The notes: a model not told the origin generated them from the letters alone. 64,000 nt of DNA from Lautropia mirabilis (GCF_900637555.1 NZ_LR134378.1:3074784-3138783); one strand, 5' to 3'; shown: positions 34,597 through 45,720, counted from the first letter of the stretch. A program made the numbers and translations.

Positions 34597-34923
34597 ATGA
34601 ACAAAAGCACTTTCATCCCCGGCATCCTGGCTGCCATGCTGGTCGGATCCGTCGCCTCCCCCGCACTGGCCGGCGACCCGCAGACGGCCATGAACAAGGC
34701 CTCCTGCACCACCTGTCACTCGGTGGACAAGAAGATGGTCGGCCCTGCCTTCAAGGACGTGGCCGCGAAGTACAAGGGCCAGGACGTCAACCAGCAGCTC
34801 TTCGACAAGGTGCGCAAGGGCGGCAAGGGCAGCTTCGGCAAGATCCCCATGCCCCCCAACAGCAAGGCCGCCATCAGCGACGACGAACTGAAGGAAGTCA
34901 TCACCTTCATCCTCAAGCAATGA
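34597..34923 (+). CDS. Small periplasmic class I cytochrome c (c551/c552 type)
   Basis: A 108-residue electron-transfer protein. Residues 1-25 are a Sec signal peptide (cleavage after PALA). The heme site is CTTCH near residue 37; the distal Met is in IPMPPN near residue 85. After cleavage it is about 83 residues, the usual size of c551/c552, which carries electrons to terminal oxidases or nitrite reductase. It is monocistronic, with a terminator following. Confidence 0.93.
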   Translation: MNKSTFIPGILAAMLVGSVASPALAGDPQTAMNKASCTTCHSVDKKMVGPAFKDVAAKYKGQDVNQQLFDKVRKGGKGSFGKIPMPPNSKAAISDDELKEVITFILKQ

Positions 34924-34976
34924 AGGCCTGATGGGTGAAACCGTTCCGGTTTCGTCCAGACAAAGCCATAAAGCAG

Positions 34977-35013
34977 AAAGGGGCAGCCTCCTCATCGGAG
35001 GTCTGCCCCTTTT
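34977..35013. terminator. Bidirectional terminator between cytochrome c and chpA
   Basis: AAAGGGGCAG-CCTCC pairs with GGAGG-T-CTGCCCCTTT, a 15-bp stem with one bulge and 5-nt loop, followed by T on the plus strand and by a T-rich stretch on the minus strand. It serves cytochrome c and the convergent chpA operon. Confidence 0.85.
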
Positions 35014-35054
35014 CTCTGCTGCCAGCCGAAGCCGGCAGCCCTTCACCCCGATGC

Positions 35055-38000
35055 TCAGTTCGTCATCGCCCGGGGTGCACGCTGGCTGGCAAAGCTTCGC
35101 ACGTGGCGCAGCAGGTCGTCCTCGGAGAACGGCTTGCCCAGGAACACGTCCACACCCAGCGACAGCGCGTGGTTGCGGTGCTTGTCGGCCGTCCGCGAGG
35201 TGATCATGATGATCGGCACGTTGGCGAAGTCGGCGTGCTCGCGCACGTTCTTCGTCAGGTCGAAGCCGTCCATGCGCGGCATCTCGATGTCCACCAGCAT
35301 CACGTCGGGAATCAGTTCCTGCATCTGCCGCAGGGCATCCACGCCGTCCTTGGCCAGCACGACGTTGTAGCCTTCGCGCATCAGCAGTCGCTGCGTCACC
35401 TTGCGCACCGTCACCGAGTCGTCCACCACCATCACGGTGGCGGCCGTCTGCAGTTCGCTGGCACTGAAGGTGGCGGCCTTGCCCTTGCCCAGCTGACCGG
35501 CCACGCGAGCCATGGCCAGTTGCACCGGGTTCAGGATCAGCACGATGTCACCGTTACCCAGCACCGTGGCGCCAGCCACACCCGCCAGACGGGCCAGCTG
35601 CGGGCCAATGTGCTTGATGACCACCTCCTGGTTGGGCACCACGGTGTCCACGTGCAGGGCGATCCGCGTGGCGCCGGCACGCAGCACCACCACCGGGGCC
35701 ACACGCTGGGCGACCGGCTTCACGCCGGGGATCTCCAGCAGGCTGCCCAGGAAGTAGAAGGGAACGCGCTCGCCGGCAATCTCCAGGCGCTGGGCCTGGT
35801 AGGCCTCGGTCAGCGCCTCGGGCTTCATCTGCACGATCTGCTCGACCAGGGCGCTCTGAACCGCGAACTTGCCACCCTCGATTTCCAGCAGCACCACCTG
35901 CGTGACCGCCAGCGAGACCGGCAGGTGCACGGTGAAGCAGCTGCCCTTGCCCGTCGTGGAATCCACGTCGATACGGCCGCCCAGACCCGCCACTTCGGCG
36001 CGCACCACGTCCATGCCCACACCCCGGCCAGCCAGCGCCGTCACCTGCTTGGCGGTGGAAAAGCCCGGCGCAAAGATCATCTGGGCCAGCTCACGCTCGG
36101 ACGGCTGGTGATCGGGGGCAATCAGGCCGCGTTCGCGTGCCCGTGCCTCGATGCGGGGATAGTCCAGGCCCTGGCCATCGTCCAGGAAGCGCATGATGAC
36201 TTCGTTGCCATCCTGCGAGACCTCGATGGTCAGTTCCCCGATGTCCGGCTTGCCGCTGGCGGCCCGCTTGGCGCGTTCCTCGATGCCGTGGGCCACCGAG
36301 TTGCGCAGGATGTGCTCGATGGGGCCCGCCATGCGGTCCAGCACGTTGCGGTCGATCTCGGCCTGCCCGCCCTTGATCTCCAGGGTCACGCGCTTGTCGG
36401 TGTCCTTGCCGGCCTGACGCACCACGCGGTAGAGGCGGTCGTTGATGGTCGAGAACTGCACCATCCGCACACGCATCAGGCTCTGCTGCAGACTGCGGCT
36501 CACCTGCCCCTGCCGCGCCAGGTCCTGCATGGCGGCATCCAGGGCACGCAGGGCGTTCTGCTGCACGGTGGACACGTCGTTGACCGATTCGGCCAGCATC
36601 CGCGTCACTTCCTGGAAGCGGGTGTAACGGTCGAACTCCAGCGGGTCGAACTCGGTTTCGGTCTCGTTGGAGTGGGCGATCTTGGCCTGGATCTGGTTGT
36701 CGGCCTGGATCTCGATCTCGCGCAGCTGCAGGCGCAGGCGGTTGACGTTCTCGGTCAGCTCGTTGATGGCGCCACGGATCAGGCCCATCTCGCTGTCCAG
36801 ACGTGCCCGGGCAATGGCCACCTCGCCGGCCTCGGCCACCATGCGGTCCAGCAGGTCGGCGCGCACGCGGATCACATGCTGGGCCGCCGCGGCCGGGTTG
36901 GCCGCTCCACCCATCGACGGATCCAGAAGGGCTCCACCCGCCTTGGCCGCATCATGTGCATGGCCATCCGCAGCGGCTTGGGCGGCTGCCTGGGCAGCCT
37001 GCTGGCGTGCCAGGGCCTCGCATTGCGGCAACGGTGCCGCCGGCTGGGCCTGCGGCGCAGCAGCAGCCTCGGGCGCCGCCTCCTGGGCCTTGGCAGCCTG
37101 GGCCGCGCAGGTCTGCTGCAGGGCCTTGGTCTCGGCAGCACGCTGCTCGGCCAGCTCGGGATGCAGCATCACCTCGTAGGCGGACACGGCCTGGTCATAG
37201 CCGGCCAGCACCGCCTCAATGACCGCCGGCTGCACCGGCGGCTGGGCCAGCGCGTCCTCGACCTGGGTTTCCAGTTCGTGGATCATCTGGCCGAAGCGCA
37301 TGGCACCGGCCATCCGGGCGCTGCCCTTGATGGTGTGGAAGAGCCGCATCAGCGCGCCAGGCACCGAGCCATCGGCCGGGCGCTCGCGCCATTCGCGCAG
37401 GTTGTTGTCCACCTGCGGCATCAGCTCCTCGGCTTCCTCGAAGAACACCGGGCCCAGGTCCGGATCGATCTCGTCGACCAGGCCGGCCAGCGGATCGCTC
37501 TTTTCCTCGGTCTCGCGCCGGGCAGCCCCCAGCACTTCGGCCGCCTTCTTCAGCAGGTCCTCGCCGCGCATCTCGCGGTCGGACTTCGGCTCGACCGCCG
37601 GCTTGGCCGGCTGGCTGTCGGCGTTGATCTCGGCATCCCAGTTGGCCAGCAGCGCTTCCATGCGCTGGGTCGTCTCGGGATCGGCCGCCGGCTCGATGCG
37701 CGAAGCGAATTCGGCCAGCATCCGGTCGATGACGCCCAGCGCAGCCTGCATGCTGGCCTTCATGCCATCGGGCAGCGGCTTGGCCACTTCGCGCTGCTTC
37801 ACCAGCAGCTTTTCCATGGCGGCGGCAATGCCGCGCACCTGGACCAGCCCCACGTGACGTGACGTGCCCACCAGGGTGTGCAGCGCACGAATCAGCGGCT
37901 CGGGTGCGCGCAGCGCGTCGGAGGCATGCCAATCCTGCCAGTCCTCGTTCATCCGCATGCGGGCCTGCGTGGCCTCGGCATTGAAGATCTCGAAGAGTTC

Positions 38001-41000
38001 GGCATCCACCAGGCGCTCGCCGATGCGAACCATCGATTCCTGGGGCTCGGGCTGTGCCACCTTGGCAACCGGAACAGGTGCAGACGGCACGACAGGAGCC
38101 TCGGGCACCACCGGTGCGACCGGGGCCGGCTGGGCAGCCACGGGCGCGGCGGGCGCCGGCGTCTCGGCGACCGGCTTCACCTCATGGTCCGGCTGAACGG
38201 ATTCGGACACCGATTCGTCATCGAACTTGAAGGCGCCAAAGTCCAGCGTATCTTCCTGCGAAGGCTCGGAAGGCACTTCGGCCGCAAACGACTTCGTTTC
38301 AACACCCAGCGAAGCGGCGCTGAAGTCGAACGGATCATGCGAAACCGGCGCAGCCTCGACCGGTTTCTCGACGGGCTTCCCGGCCGGCAGGGCTGACCCC
38401 ATGTCCAGCAGCGGAATGTCGTCATCCTCGCCGAGATCAGCCGGCACCATGAAGGCATCGGCCAGATCCAGGTCGGCAGCCTCGACATTGTTCAGTGCCA
38501 GCTCGTCACCATTGGGCAGCTCGCCCAGCAGGGAATCGAAGTCCGCAGACTCGCCCGCCATGGCATTGGACCAGGCATCCAGATCGGCCTGATCGCTGGA
38601 GGATTCGTCCTCGTCCTGGGCTTCAAAGGCGCCGTTGCCCAGCAAGTCGTCCTGCTGACTTCCGAAGTCCTCATCCCGCAGGGAATCCGCCGGACGGACC
38701 GGATCGCTGTGCAGGGAAGCCAGATCGGCCACGGGCATGTCGGCCTGGCGATGGCTGGCGTCGTCCAGGAAGCCTTCCAGCGACTGGCGCAGATCGCCTT
38801 CGGGCATCGACCGGGAGACACTGGCGAAGTTGTGGCTCTGCGAGAAACCGTCCGCCCGCGAGGCAGGCAGCGCACTGGCCGACAGGGCGTCGTCCAGCGA
38901 CGGCACCTCCAGCGTGGGCAGCTCCGGTGCATGCACTTCGGGCATGGGCAGCGTGTCGGCCTCGCCATCCAGTTCCAGCAGGGGCAGCGTCTCGACCTCT
39001 TCTTCGTCAGGCTGCGCAGCCACCGGTGCCGGCTGAACGGCAGGCTTGGCAGCCGGCTGGGCCACTGACGGAGCGGCAGGCTGAGCAACGGGTTGAGCAG
39101 CCGCCGGCGCAGCAGGCTTGGCGGCCGGCACGGCAGCGGGCTTGTCGGGGAATGCGTTGCAACGGGCCGTCAGCAGGCTGGCGTCCAGCACACGGCGCGG
39201 CGCGGCCTGCAGCTGCTCGCACCAGCTGCGGAAGAAGTTGGCACCGTCCTGGATCAGCTCGAAGAGCGGCGTGGTGCCATCCTTGTCCTCGGACAGCCAG
39301 TGGTTCATCATCTGCTCGAAGGCCCAGGCAGCTTCGCCGAAGGCGTCCAGACCCACCATGCGGCTGGAACCCTTCAGCGTGTGGAAGCCGCGGCGGATGG
39401 TGGTCATCGCCTCGCGGTCATCCGGTGCCTTGCGCACCACGCCCAGGTTCTCGTCGATGGCATCCAGCACCTCGGCAGCTTCCAGCAGGAAGATCTCGTG
39501 CAGCTCGGCCTCATCGGCCGACAGCTCGACAGTGCCGTCCTCCAGCACGCCCTCGGGCAGGGCCGGTTCAGCCACCTCGGTTGTCACGTCGGCCTGCACG
39601 CTTTCTGGTGCCGGGAATGCCAGGCCTTCGTCGGCAGCCGGCTGCATGGCAGCCTCAGCAACGGGTTGCGACGGCAGCTCGAATGCCAGCGCATCCCCTG
39701 CCCCGTCATGGTCCTTCGATGCGGGCGCTTCAGCTGCACCCTGTGCCGCTGCCAGACCCGCAGCCGCCGTCAGGCCAGCCGCAGCGACGGCCGCCTCGGG
39801 AGCGGCTTCATGCGAAGCATCCGCGGCCTGTTCGGCCCCTGCCGATGCGTCGTCAGCAAACGAGCGAAGCAGTGCATTGGAATCGGCATCCGAGACAACC
39901 TCTTCCGGCGTTTCAGGAATGGAGGTGTCCTCGAACAGCATGCCGCGCTGCGCATCGAAGCGGAAACGGCGGGCGCGCGATGCCGACTGCAGCATCGTCT
40001 CGACAAAGAATCCCACCGAACTCAGACCATCGGCCAGGCGGGCGCGGCCGGCATCATTCAGCGTGACGCGGGCACGGATGATGTCGTCAACCTGCTTGCT
40101 GATGGCACGGCAGGCCTGGGCCGCATCCCGGTACTCCAGGACGGTCAGCACGGCGCTCGTCTCGGCCAGCAGCGGCTCCACCGTCTCCAGACGATTCACC
40201 GCCGTTTCATCCCGGAAGTAATCGTCCAGCGCCTGCTCGCAGGTGGACAGGTTGTGCTTCAGTTCATTGACGAAGGCCGCCTGCGTCATGCGCTCGGAGG
40301 CCTGGTTCGACAGCGCCACCAGCCACGGCAGCGGCGTGGGATCGAAGGACTCCGGGTTTGCCAGCAGACTGCTGATGCGGGCTGCCAGTTCCTGCGCCCG
40401 GTCGTCATAGGCCGGGTTGGAGCGCAGTGCGCCCGCCAGCGCCTCTTCCATGAACAGCACCGCGGTGGCCACCTCGATGGCCAGCATCTCGCGCGTCCGG
40501 CCCTGCTGTCCGGCCAGCGCCGCCGGCATGGTGGCCAGCGTCTTGCCCAGCATGCCCAGACCGGCGTAATGGGTCTTGGCCAGCGCCTGGTTCAGATGGC
40601 CAACAGCCTCGACGAAGGCAGGCTCCTCGGCCTGCGTGCCGCCTGCCAGTTTCTCCCAGGTGCGATGCACCAGCACCAGCGCCTCTCGGGCGATACGGAT
40701 GGTCTCCGGATCGGCCAGGCCATAGCGGCGACGCTCGTAGTCGGCTGGCACCAGGCTGGCCAGATGGAAGTGACGCTTGACCTCTTCCACAACAGCCGAG
40801 CCGCTTCCGGCCTGCGCCAGGATGATCAGCAGTTCCTTGATGAACTGCGGCGGCACGTCGGACTGGCCGGTGAACAGGTGGCGGTTCTGGATGTTGATGC
40901 GACCGACCGCACGACGGGTGGCCAGATCAACCTTCAGCGCACCGTGCTTGAGGCCGTCGAGCAAGGCATACGACAGCCAGTAGAAGAGCCGCGCACCCAC

Positions 41001-41624
41001 ATGCGGCTGATTGCGCAGCATGCGGCCCATGGACTCGTGCAGCCCGTCGATGGCCGCCACGACGTTCTCGCCGCGGATCAGCGCCGGCAGCGCACGCTCG
41101 AAGCCGCGTGCGGCAGATTTCGCCCGCTCTTCACGGTCCGGCGCGTCGGAAATCATGGCGCGCACCGAGGCCGGCAGCGCACGATCCAGGTCCACGTCGA
41201 AGAGCGCGGCCGGATCGGGCTGGACGGCCTTGCGCAGACCCACGAGATCACGGTAGTACGGATACAGGACCAGCACCGGAATTGACGTGCCGCTGGCCTG
41301 CATGTCCTCCAGGTATTCGGTGATGGCACGCATCACCATCTTGAGGACATCGATGCTCGATTCGTCGGCTTCCAGCACCCCGTCCTCGAAGGCCGAGATC
41401 ACATGCTCGGCTTCTTCGGTCAGCAGTGCCACACCGGAAATGCCCGCAACCTGCAGCGCACCATGAGTCTGATGCAGGTGCAGGCGTGCGCGCTTGATGG
41501 CGTCCTGGCCATGCGGGTTGGCCCGCAGCTCGTCCAGCGCATGCGCGACGTGCTGCAGCGACTCCCGAATCTCTGGCACGAACCAGGACAGAGTCATCAT
41601 ATCGATATTGTTGCCGTGTTCCAC
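35055..41624 (-). CDS. chpA: ChpA/PilL-type hybrid histidine kinase of type IV pilus chemotaxis
   Basis: A 2189-residue CheA-like kinase controlling twitching motility. Histidine phosphotransfer domains with phosphoacceptor sites appear near residue 748 (FHTLKGSSRM) and 1430 (FHTIKGSARM). A Hpt-like LHTLVGTSRHVGL near 1250 has retained His but an altered following residue. Long Pro/Ala/Asp-rich linkers separate them. The kinase core follows (dimerisation helices near 1600, HILRNSVAHGIEER, LDDGQGL, GRGVGMDVV). A CheW-like domain and a C-terminal receiver (VDDS, LVDIEMPRMDG, Asp near 2112) end the protein. It is last in the pilGHIJ-chpA operon. Confidence 0.93.
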   Translation of the reverse strand: MEHGNNIDMMTLSWFVPEIRESLQHVAHALDELRANPHGQDAIKRARLHLHQTHGALQVAGISGVALLTEEAEHVISAFEDGVLEADESSIDVLKMVMRAITEYLEDMQASGTSIPVLVLYPYYRDLVGLRKAVQPDPAALFDVDLDRALPASVRAMISDAPDREERAKSAARGFERALPALIRGENVVAAIDGLHESMGRMLRNQPHVGARLFYWLSYALLDGLKHGALKVDLATRRAVGRINIQNRHLFTGQSDVPPQFIKELLIILAQAGSGSAVVEEVKRHFHLASLVPADYERRRYGLADPETIRIAREALVLVHRTWEKLAGGTQAEEPAFVEAVGHLNQALAKTHYAGLGMLGKTLATMPAALAGQQGRTREMLAIEVATAVLFMEEALAGALRSNPAYDDRAQELAARISSLLANPESFDPTPLPWLVALSNQASERMTQAAFVNELKHNLSTCEQALDDYFRDETAVNRLETVEPLLAETSAVLTVLEYRDAAQACRAISKQVDDIIRARVTLNDAGRARLADGLSSVGFFVETMLQSASRARRFRFDAQRGMLFEDTSIPETPEEVVSDADSNALLRSFADDASAGAEQAADASHEAAPEAAVAAAGLTAAAGLAAAQGAAEAPASKDHDGAGDALAFELPSQPVAEAAMQPAADEGLAFPAPESVQADVTTEVAEPALPEGVLEDGTVELSADEAELHEIFLLEAAEVLDAIDENLGVVRKAPDDREAMTTIRRGFHTLKGSSRMVGLDAFGEAAWAFEQMMNHWLSEDKDGTTPLFELIQDGANFFRSWCEQLQAAPRRVLDASLLTARCNAFPDKPAAVPAAKPAAPAAAQPVAQPAAPSVAQPAAKPAVQPAPVAAQPDEEEVETLPLLELDGEADTLPMPEVHAPELPTLEVPSLDDALSASALPASRADGFSQSHNFASVSRSMPEGDLRQSLEGFLDDASHRQADMPVADLASLHSDPVRPADSLRDEDFGSQQDDLLGNGAFEAQDEDESSSDQADLDAWSNAMAGESADFDSLLGELPNGDELALNNVEAADLDLADAFMVPADLGEDDDIPLLDMGSALPAGKPVEKPVEAAPVSHDPFDFSAASLGVETKSFAAEVPSEPSQEDTLDFGAFKFDDESVSESVQPDHEVKPVAETPAPAAPVAAQPAPVAPVVPEAPVVPSAPVPVAKVAQPEPQESMVRIGERLVDAELFEIFNAEATQARMRMNEDWQDWHASDALRAPEPLIRALHTLVGTSRHVGLVQVRGIAAAMEKLLVKQREVAKPLPDGMKASMQAALGVIDRMLAEFASRIEPAADPETTQRMEALLANWDAEINADSQPAKPAVEPKSDREMRGEDLLKKAAEVLGAARRETEEKSDPLAGLVDEIDPDLGPVFFEEAEELMPQVDNNLREWRERPADGSVPGALMRLFHTIKGSARMAGAMRFGQMIHELETQVEDALAQPPVQPAVIEAVLAGYDQAVSAYEVMLHPELAEQRAAETKALQQTCAAQAAKAQEAAPEAAAAPQAQPAAPLPQCEALARQQAAQAAAQAAADGHAHDAAKAGGALLDPSMGGAANPAAAAQHVIRVRADLLDRMVAEAGEVAIARARLDSEMGLIRGAINELTENVNRLRLQLREIEIQADNQIQAKIAHSNETETEFDPLEFDRYTRFQEVTRMLAESVNDVSTVQQNALRALDAAMQDLARQGQVSRSLQQSLMRVRMVQFSTINDRLYRVVRQAGKDTDKRVTLEIKGGQAEIDRNVLDRMAGPIEHILRNSVAHGIEERAKRAASGKPDIGELTIEVSQDGNEVIMRFLDDGQGLDYPRIEARARERGLIAPDHQPSERELAQMIFAPGFSTAKQVTALAGRGVGMDVVRAEVAGLGGRIDVDSTTGKGSCFTVHLPVSLAVTQVVLLEIEGGKFAVQSALVEQIVQMKPEALTEAYQAQRLEIAGERVPFYFLGSLLEIPGVKPVAQRVAPVVVLRAGATRIALHVDTVVPNQEVVIKHIGPQLARLAGVAGATVLGNGDIVLILNPVQLAMARVAGQLGKGKAATFSASELQTAATVMVVDDSVTVRKVTQRLLMREGYNVVLAKDGVDALRQMQELIPDVMLVDIEMPRMDGFDLTKNVREHADFANVPIIMITSRTADKHRNHALSLGVDVFLGKPFSEDDLLRHVRSFASQRAPRAMTN

Positions 41625-41694
41625 CCGTCACCCTCTTCGACTGATTGGATCGCGCAGCCGGACCATCCGGAGATGCGCTCACACCCCTGAAACT

Positions 41695-43896
41695 TCACCC
41701 CACCCGGAAGCGGGCCACTGAATTCTTGAGTTCCCGTGCCAGCTCGGACAGCTGCAGAATGGATCCTGCCGTCTGCTGCGTGCCCTCGTTGGTCTGGCTG
41801 TTGACCAGCAGAATGCGCTGGATGCTCTGCGCCACCGACGAGGCCGAAGCTGCCTGGTTCTCGGTCGTGCGGGAAATCCGCATGATCAGGTCCGCCAGTT
41901 CCTGCGACACCTGGCCGATGCCGATCAGCGCCATGCCAGCCTCATCGGACAGCTTGGCTCCCCGCACCACACCCTGCGTACTGCGCTCCATGGCCGCCAC
42001 CGCATCGTGCGTGTCGGTCTGAATGGCCTTGACCAGGGCCGAGATCTGGCGCGTGGCCTCGGCCGAGCGTTCAGCCAGACGCTGCACCTCTTCGGCAACC
42101 ACGGTAAAGCCACGACCTGCCTCGCCCGCCGATGCCGCCTGAATGGCAGCGTTCAGCGCCAGCACGTTGGTCTGTTCGGTAATGTTGGAAATCAGCTCGA
42201 CGATCTCGCCGATCTCCTGACTGGATTCACCCAGGCGCTTGATGCGCTTGGCGGTGTCCTGAATCTGCTCGCGGATGCCGCCCATGCCGGCAATGGCGTT
42301 CTGCACGGCGTCACGACCACGGCTGGCCGCCGACAGCGACTGGCGCGCCACTTCGGCCGACTCGGAAGCAGACGCAGACACCTGCTTGATCTGCGCCGCC
42401 ATGTTCAGGACAGCCTCACCGGTCTCGCGAATCTCGCGCGATTGCTGTTCACTGACGGCCTGCAGGTGCGAAGCCGTGACCTGCGCACTGGCAGACGCCT
42501 CGGCCACGGCCGCGGCGGTACGGTTGATTCGGCCCACCAGGCTGCGCAGCTCCTCGACCGTGTAGTTGATCGAGTCGGCGATGGCACCCGTGATGTCGTC
42601 GGACACCGTGGCCTGCACGGTCAGGTCACCGTCGGCCACGTTCTGCAGTTCGTTCATCAGGCGCAGAATGGCAGCCTGGTTCTGGTCGTTGATGCGGCTG
42701 GCTTCCTGCTCCAGTCGTTCGGCCTCCAACCGCTTGTCGATGGAGCGGTCCGCCTGAATCTTGGAATCGTCATAGTAGGCCTTGCACAGCAGCAGCAGCG
42801 ACAGCACCGCGGCCGACGCAAAGCCCAGAATGGCCCACTGCATCGAGTTCTGCGTATTGCGCTGCTCGATGAGACGTGCCCGCAGCGCGTTGGCCGCGCC
42901 CATCAGCACATCACTCTTCTTGAAAACGTCCATACCGGCATGACGTGCCTGCGCCAGGGCCGGCAGTGCCTTCTGCGCCTCCAGCGCAAGCCGGACAAAC
43001 TTCGCAGCCAGCGCATTGTTCTTGCGCAGGGCTTCACGCGCCTCGGTGTTCTTCAGCGGGGCGATGTTGCGACTGGCGTCGCCATCGAGTGCCGTCTCGC
43101 GTGTCACGGCAAAGCTCTCGATCGCATCAGCCAGCGACACGGCATCACGACTATCAAACTGGCTGCTGCCGTGCATGCGGATGATCTCGCCCACAATGGT
43201 GCGCATCTTCGCGCTCAGACGCGAGAACAGCAGCAGGTCGGGCGCGTTTCCGGCGCCATCACGAATATTGGCCCTTGCGGCACGCTGCGAGGCGGACAGT
43301 TCACGCTCCAGCGCAGCCACTTCGTTGACCAGGCTGTCAAAGCGCACCAGCACATCCTGCTGCTCAATCAGGGCCTTGACCGAAGGAGAGATCTCATCCC
43401 AGGCCTTGCTGAAGCGCTGCTCTTCCGTCCGGTAGCTTTCCGGCAGGGGCGAGACCCGCAGGCGATCCACCTCGCCGCCCTCTTTCAGCGCCTTGACGGC
43501 ATCCGACAGGAAGGCCCGGCTGCTCTTGAGCTGATCATAGGCTTCTTCGTTGCCCTGCACCGCCATGTTGGCCGCCTTGGCCAGGCGCTGCGAGTGCATC
43601 AACGCATCGCCCACCACTTCGTTCTGCAGGGCATTGACACGGTCGGACTGGCGTTCGTAGGCGCTGATCGCAATGGCCGCACCGACGGTGATGGCCAGCG
43701 CCCCCAGCAGGATGATCGATTGCCACTTCAGGCTGAGCCTGCCCAGCAGCGGGGTGGTGCGCACACGCGCACGTGCCGGGGTTGCAGCGGCAGCCGCCTT
43801 GCCGGATGCCTTTCCGGCGGCCACAGGTGCAGGCGACGCGGGGACGGCGGGTTGTGCCCCGTCCATCGATCCCTGCAACGAAGACAATGCCGACAT
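41695..43896 (-). CDS. pilJ: Methyl-accepting chemotaxis protein PilJ
   Basis: A 733-residue membrane receptor for the Chp system. An Ala/Pro-rich N-terminal extension of about 50 residues precedes TM1 (about 58-80). A large periplasmic domain follows up to TM2 (about 350-372). HAMP and the cytoplasmic MCP helix bundle come next, with the highly conserved tip [20 protein letters not shown] near residue 600. It lies between pilI and chpA (70 bp gap to chpA). Proposed signals in homologues are pilin subunits and surface contact. Confidence 0.93.
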   Translation of the reverse strand: MSALSSLQGSMDGAQPAVPASPAPVAAGKASGKAAAAATPARARVRTTPLLGRLSLKWQSIILLGALAITVGAAIAISAYERQSDRVNALQNEVVGDALMHSQRLAKAANMAVQGNEEAYDQLKSSRAFLSDAVKALKEGGEVDRLRVSPLPESYRTEEQRFSKAWDEISPSVKALIEQQDVLVRFDSLVNEVAALERELSASQRAARANIRDGAGNAPDLLLFSRLSAKMRTIVGEIIRMHGSSQFDSRDAVSLADAIESFAVTRETALDGDASRNIAPLKNTEAREALRKNNALAAKFVRLALEAQKALPALAQARHAGMDVFKKSDVLMGAANALRARLIEQRNTQNSMQWAILGFASAAVLSLLLLCKAYYDDSKIQADRSIDKRLEAERLEQEASRINDQNQAAILRLMNELQNVADGDLTVQATVSDDITGAIADSINYTVEELRSLVGRINRTAAAVAEASASAQVTASHLQAVSEQQSREIRETGEAVLNMAAQIKQVSASASESAEVARQSLSAASRGRDAVQNAIAGMGGIREQIQDTAKRIKRLGESSQEIGEIVELISNITEQTNVLALNAAIQAASAGEAGRGFTVVAEEVQRLAERSAEATRQISALVKAIQTDTHDAVAAMERSTQGVVRGAKLSDEAGMALIGIGQVSQELADLIMRISRTTENQAASASSVAQSIQRILLVNSQTNEGTQQTAGSILQLSELARELKNSVARFRVG

Positions 43897-43924
43897 TTGC
43901 CCTATTCCTCTTTCTGCGCTCGGG

Positions 43925-44482
43925 TCAGCGACCCACCATCAGGAACGACGACGACGACACCAGCTTGGACAGGCTGAGCCGACGCCACGTCTGCCCTTCT
44001 GCGTCACGGAACTGCTCGGACAGCCAGGGCTTGTCGAAAGTCTGTTTCTCTGGAACCGGCGTCATGGTTGCCACGTTGCGCAGGCCCAGCATCCGGCTCA
44101 CCACCAGCGTGGCGTTGAAGGTCAGTGCAGGCGACAGCGTGAGCAGGCGCGATTCCTTGGACACGGGTGTGAAGTTGCCACCCATGAAGCGGGCCAGATC
44201 CACCACCGTGAAGAGTGCACCGCGCACGTTCACCACGCCCAGGAACCAGTCCTGCGTCAGCGGAACCTGCATGATCGAGGTGGACGGCATCGGCACGATC
44301 TCGCCGGCTTCAGCCAGCTCGACCAGGTAGCGATCCTCTCCGATCATCAGCGCCAGATGCGATGCTGCAGCGCCGTTGCTCCCCTTCTCTGCCCCATCCT
44401 TCGCTGCACCTGCATGGGTGGGGATGGCGGCAGCCTTGGCGACCTGACCGGCTTCCTGACCCAGGGTCTCGATGGCACTCAT
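43925..44482 (-). CDS. pilI: CheW-like coupling protein PilI
   Basis: A 185-residue CheW-domain scaffold that links PilJ to ChpA. The domain spans about residues 42-180 ([36 protein letters not shown]). A 40-residue Ala/Gly/Lys-rich N-terminus precedes it. The ATG at 44482 is chosen because it lies one base after the pilH stop; upstream in-frame codons run into pilH. Part of the pilGHIJ-chpA operon. Confidence 0.92.
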   Translation of the reverse strand: MSAIETLGQEAGQVAKAAAIPTHAGAAKDGAEKGSNGAAASHLALMIGEDRYLVELAEAGEIVPMPSTSIMQVPLTQDWFLGVVNVRGALFTVVDLARFMGGNFTPVSKESRLLTLSPALTFNATLVVSRMLGLRNVATMTPVPEKQTFDKPWLSEQFRDAEGQTWRRLSLSKLVSSSSFLMVGR

Positions 44483-44483
44483 G

Positions 44484-44867
44484 TCACTGCTCCGTGGCCA
44501 GGTCAGCGATCTTGGACAGCAGCACCTCCGGCTCGACCGGCTTGACCAGGTAGTCACGCGCCCCTTGGCGCAGACCCCAGATGCGGTCGCTCTCGGCGTT
44601 CTTGCTGGTGCACAGGATCACATGCACGTCCTTCATCGCCGGATCCCGGGCGATGGCACGCGTGGCCTGGAAGCCGCTCTTGCCGGGCATCACCACGTCC
44701 ATGATGACGATGGAGGGTCGTTCGGCCTGCACCTTCTCCAGCGCTTCATCACCGTTTTCGGCCGTGATCACTTCATAGCCTTCCTTCACCAGCAGCGAGG
44801 CCATGAAAAAGCGCTCGGTGGGCGAATCGTCAACGATCAGGATCTTGCGCGCAGTCTGTGCATTCAT
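44484..44867 (-). CDS. pilH: Response regulator PilH
   Basis: A 127-residue single receiver domain with no output domain. ILIVDDSPTERFFM holds the acidic pocket, VIMDVVMPGKSG the phosphoacceptor Asp near residue 57, LCTSKN the conserved Ser/Thr, and YLVKPVEP the Lys. In Pseudomonas PilH is proposed to control retraction or act as phosphate sink. It follows pilG by 16 bp. Confidence 0.93.
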   Translation of the reverse strand: MNAQTARKILIVDDSPTERFFMASLLVKEGYEVITAENGDEALEKVQAERPSIVIMDVVMPGKSGFQATRAIARDPAMKDVHVILCTSKNAESDRIWGLRQGARDYLVKPVEPEVLLSKIADLATEQ

Positions 44868-44883
44868 GCTGTTTCTCCGCCAA

Positions 44884-45309
44884 TCAGTTCGGCATGCCTG
44901 CTGCAGCCAGCTCCTGATCGGCGCGACGGCTGTGCGACTGCACGCACTTGAGCAGGCTGTCCTTGGTGAAGGGCTTGGTCAGATACTCTTCAGACCCCAC
45001 CAGGCGACCGCGCGCACGGTCGAAGAGACCATCCTTGCTGGAGAGCATGATGACCGGGGTGTTCTTGAAACGCGGACTCTTCTTGATCAGCGCACAGGTC
45101 TGATACCCGTCCAGTCGCGGCATCAGCACGTCGCAGAAGACGATGTCCGGCCCGTGGTCGGACAGTTTGGCCAGCGCATCGAAACCGTTCTCGGCCAGCA
45201 CGACCACGCAGCCAGCCTGTTTCAGAAAGATCTCCGCACTCCGGCGAATGGTGTTGCTGTCGTCGATCACCATGACCGTCAGTCCGGCGATGCTTTGGGT
45301 GCCGCTCAT
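44884..45309 (-). CDS. pilG: Response regulator PilG
   Basis: A 141-residue single receiver domain and first gene of the Chp operon. VMVIDDSNTIRRSAEIFL gives the acidic pocket, VFCDVLMPRLDGYQTC the phosphoacceptor Asp near residue 60, MLSSKDGLFDRARGRLVGS the Ser and the PilG-typical region, and YLTKPF the Lys. PilG promotes pilus extension in Pseudomonas and activates adenylate cyclase; a cyclase gene lies 3-5 kb away. Confidence 0.94.
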   Translation of the reverse strand: MSGTQSIAGLTVMVIDDSNTIRRSAEIFLKQAGCVVVLAENGFDALAKLSDHGPDIVFCDVLMPRLDGYQTCALIKKSPRFKNTPVIMLSSKDGLFDRARGRLVGSEEYLTKPFTKDSLLKCVQSHSRRADQELAAAGMPN

Positions 45310-45720
45310 TTCCTGCCCTCAAGTCCAGTTGATACCGATGTGAGCGCCGCTGCACGCCTTTCGGAAAGCCGGCAAGCCGACTCCCAGGCATTCCCGCATC
45401 GGTCACTTCCGCGTATTAAAGGGAAAGATGTCACGCCTCGCCCCCCATCTCCGACGAGCCCGCAACAGTGCCGGACCAATGGTTGACGGGTTGTGGCGCG
45501 CCGTGGCACGGACTTCGCCCCATCGGCGGGGCAGAAGACAGGGGCCGGCACGGCCGGCTCCGGTATGATCAGGCGTGCCGGAACGGAGCTGCCTGGCCCG
45601 CGATCCGGCCTGCTTTCCTGCGCTGGGTGGGGTGGCGGCCGGAAGGCTGACAAGCCATTTCATGCCCCGTTCGACCCCTGCCGCCGTCATCCTTGCCCAC
45701 CATCATTCATGGAGACCGCC
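45310..45720. other. Divergent pilG/thiE intergenic region
   Basis: 411 bases with no convincing gene and high GC. It must hold the chp operon promoter and the thiE promoter. A TATGAT hexamer at 45564-45569 is the best plus-strand -10 candidate, but I see no matching -35. No TPP riboswitch elements are visible ahead of thiE. Confidence 0.35.

Noticed and set aside
34935-37862. 975-codon plus-strand frame
   Set aside because: Antisense to chpA; its His-rich sequence mirrors chpA codons.
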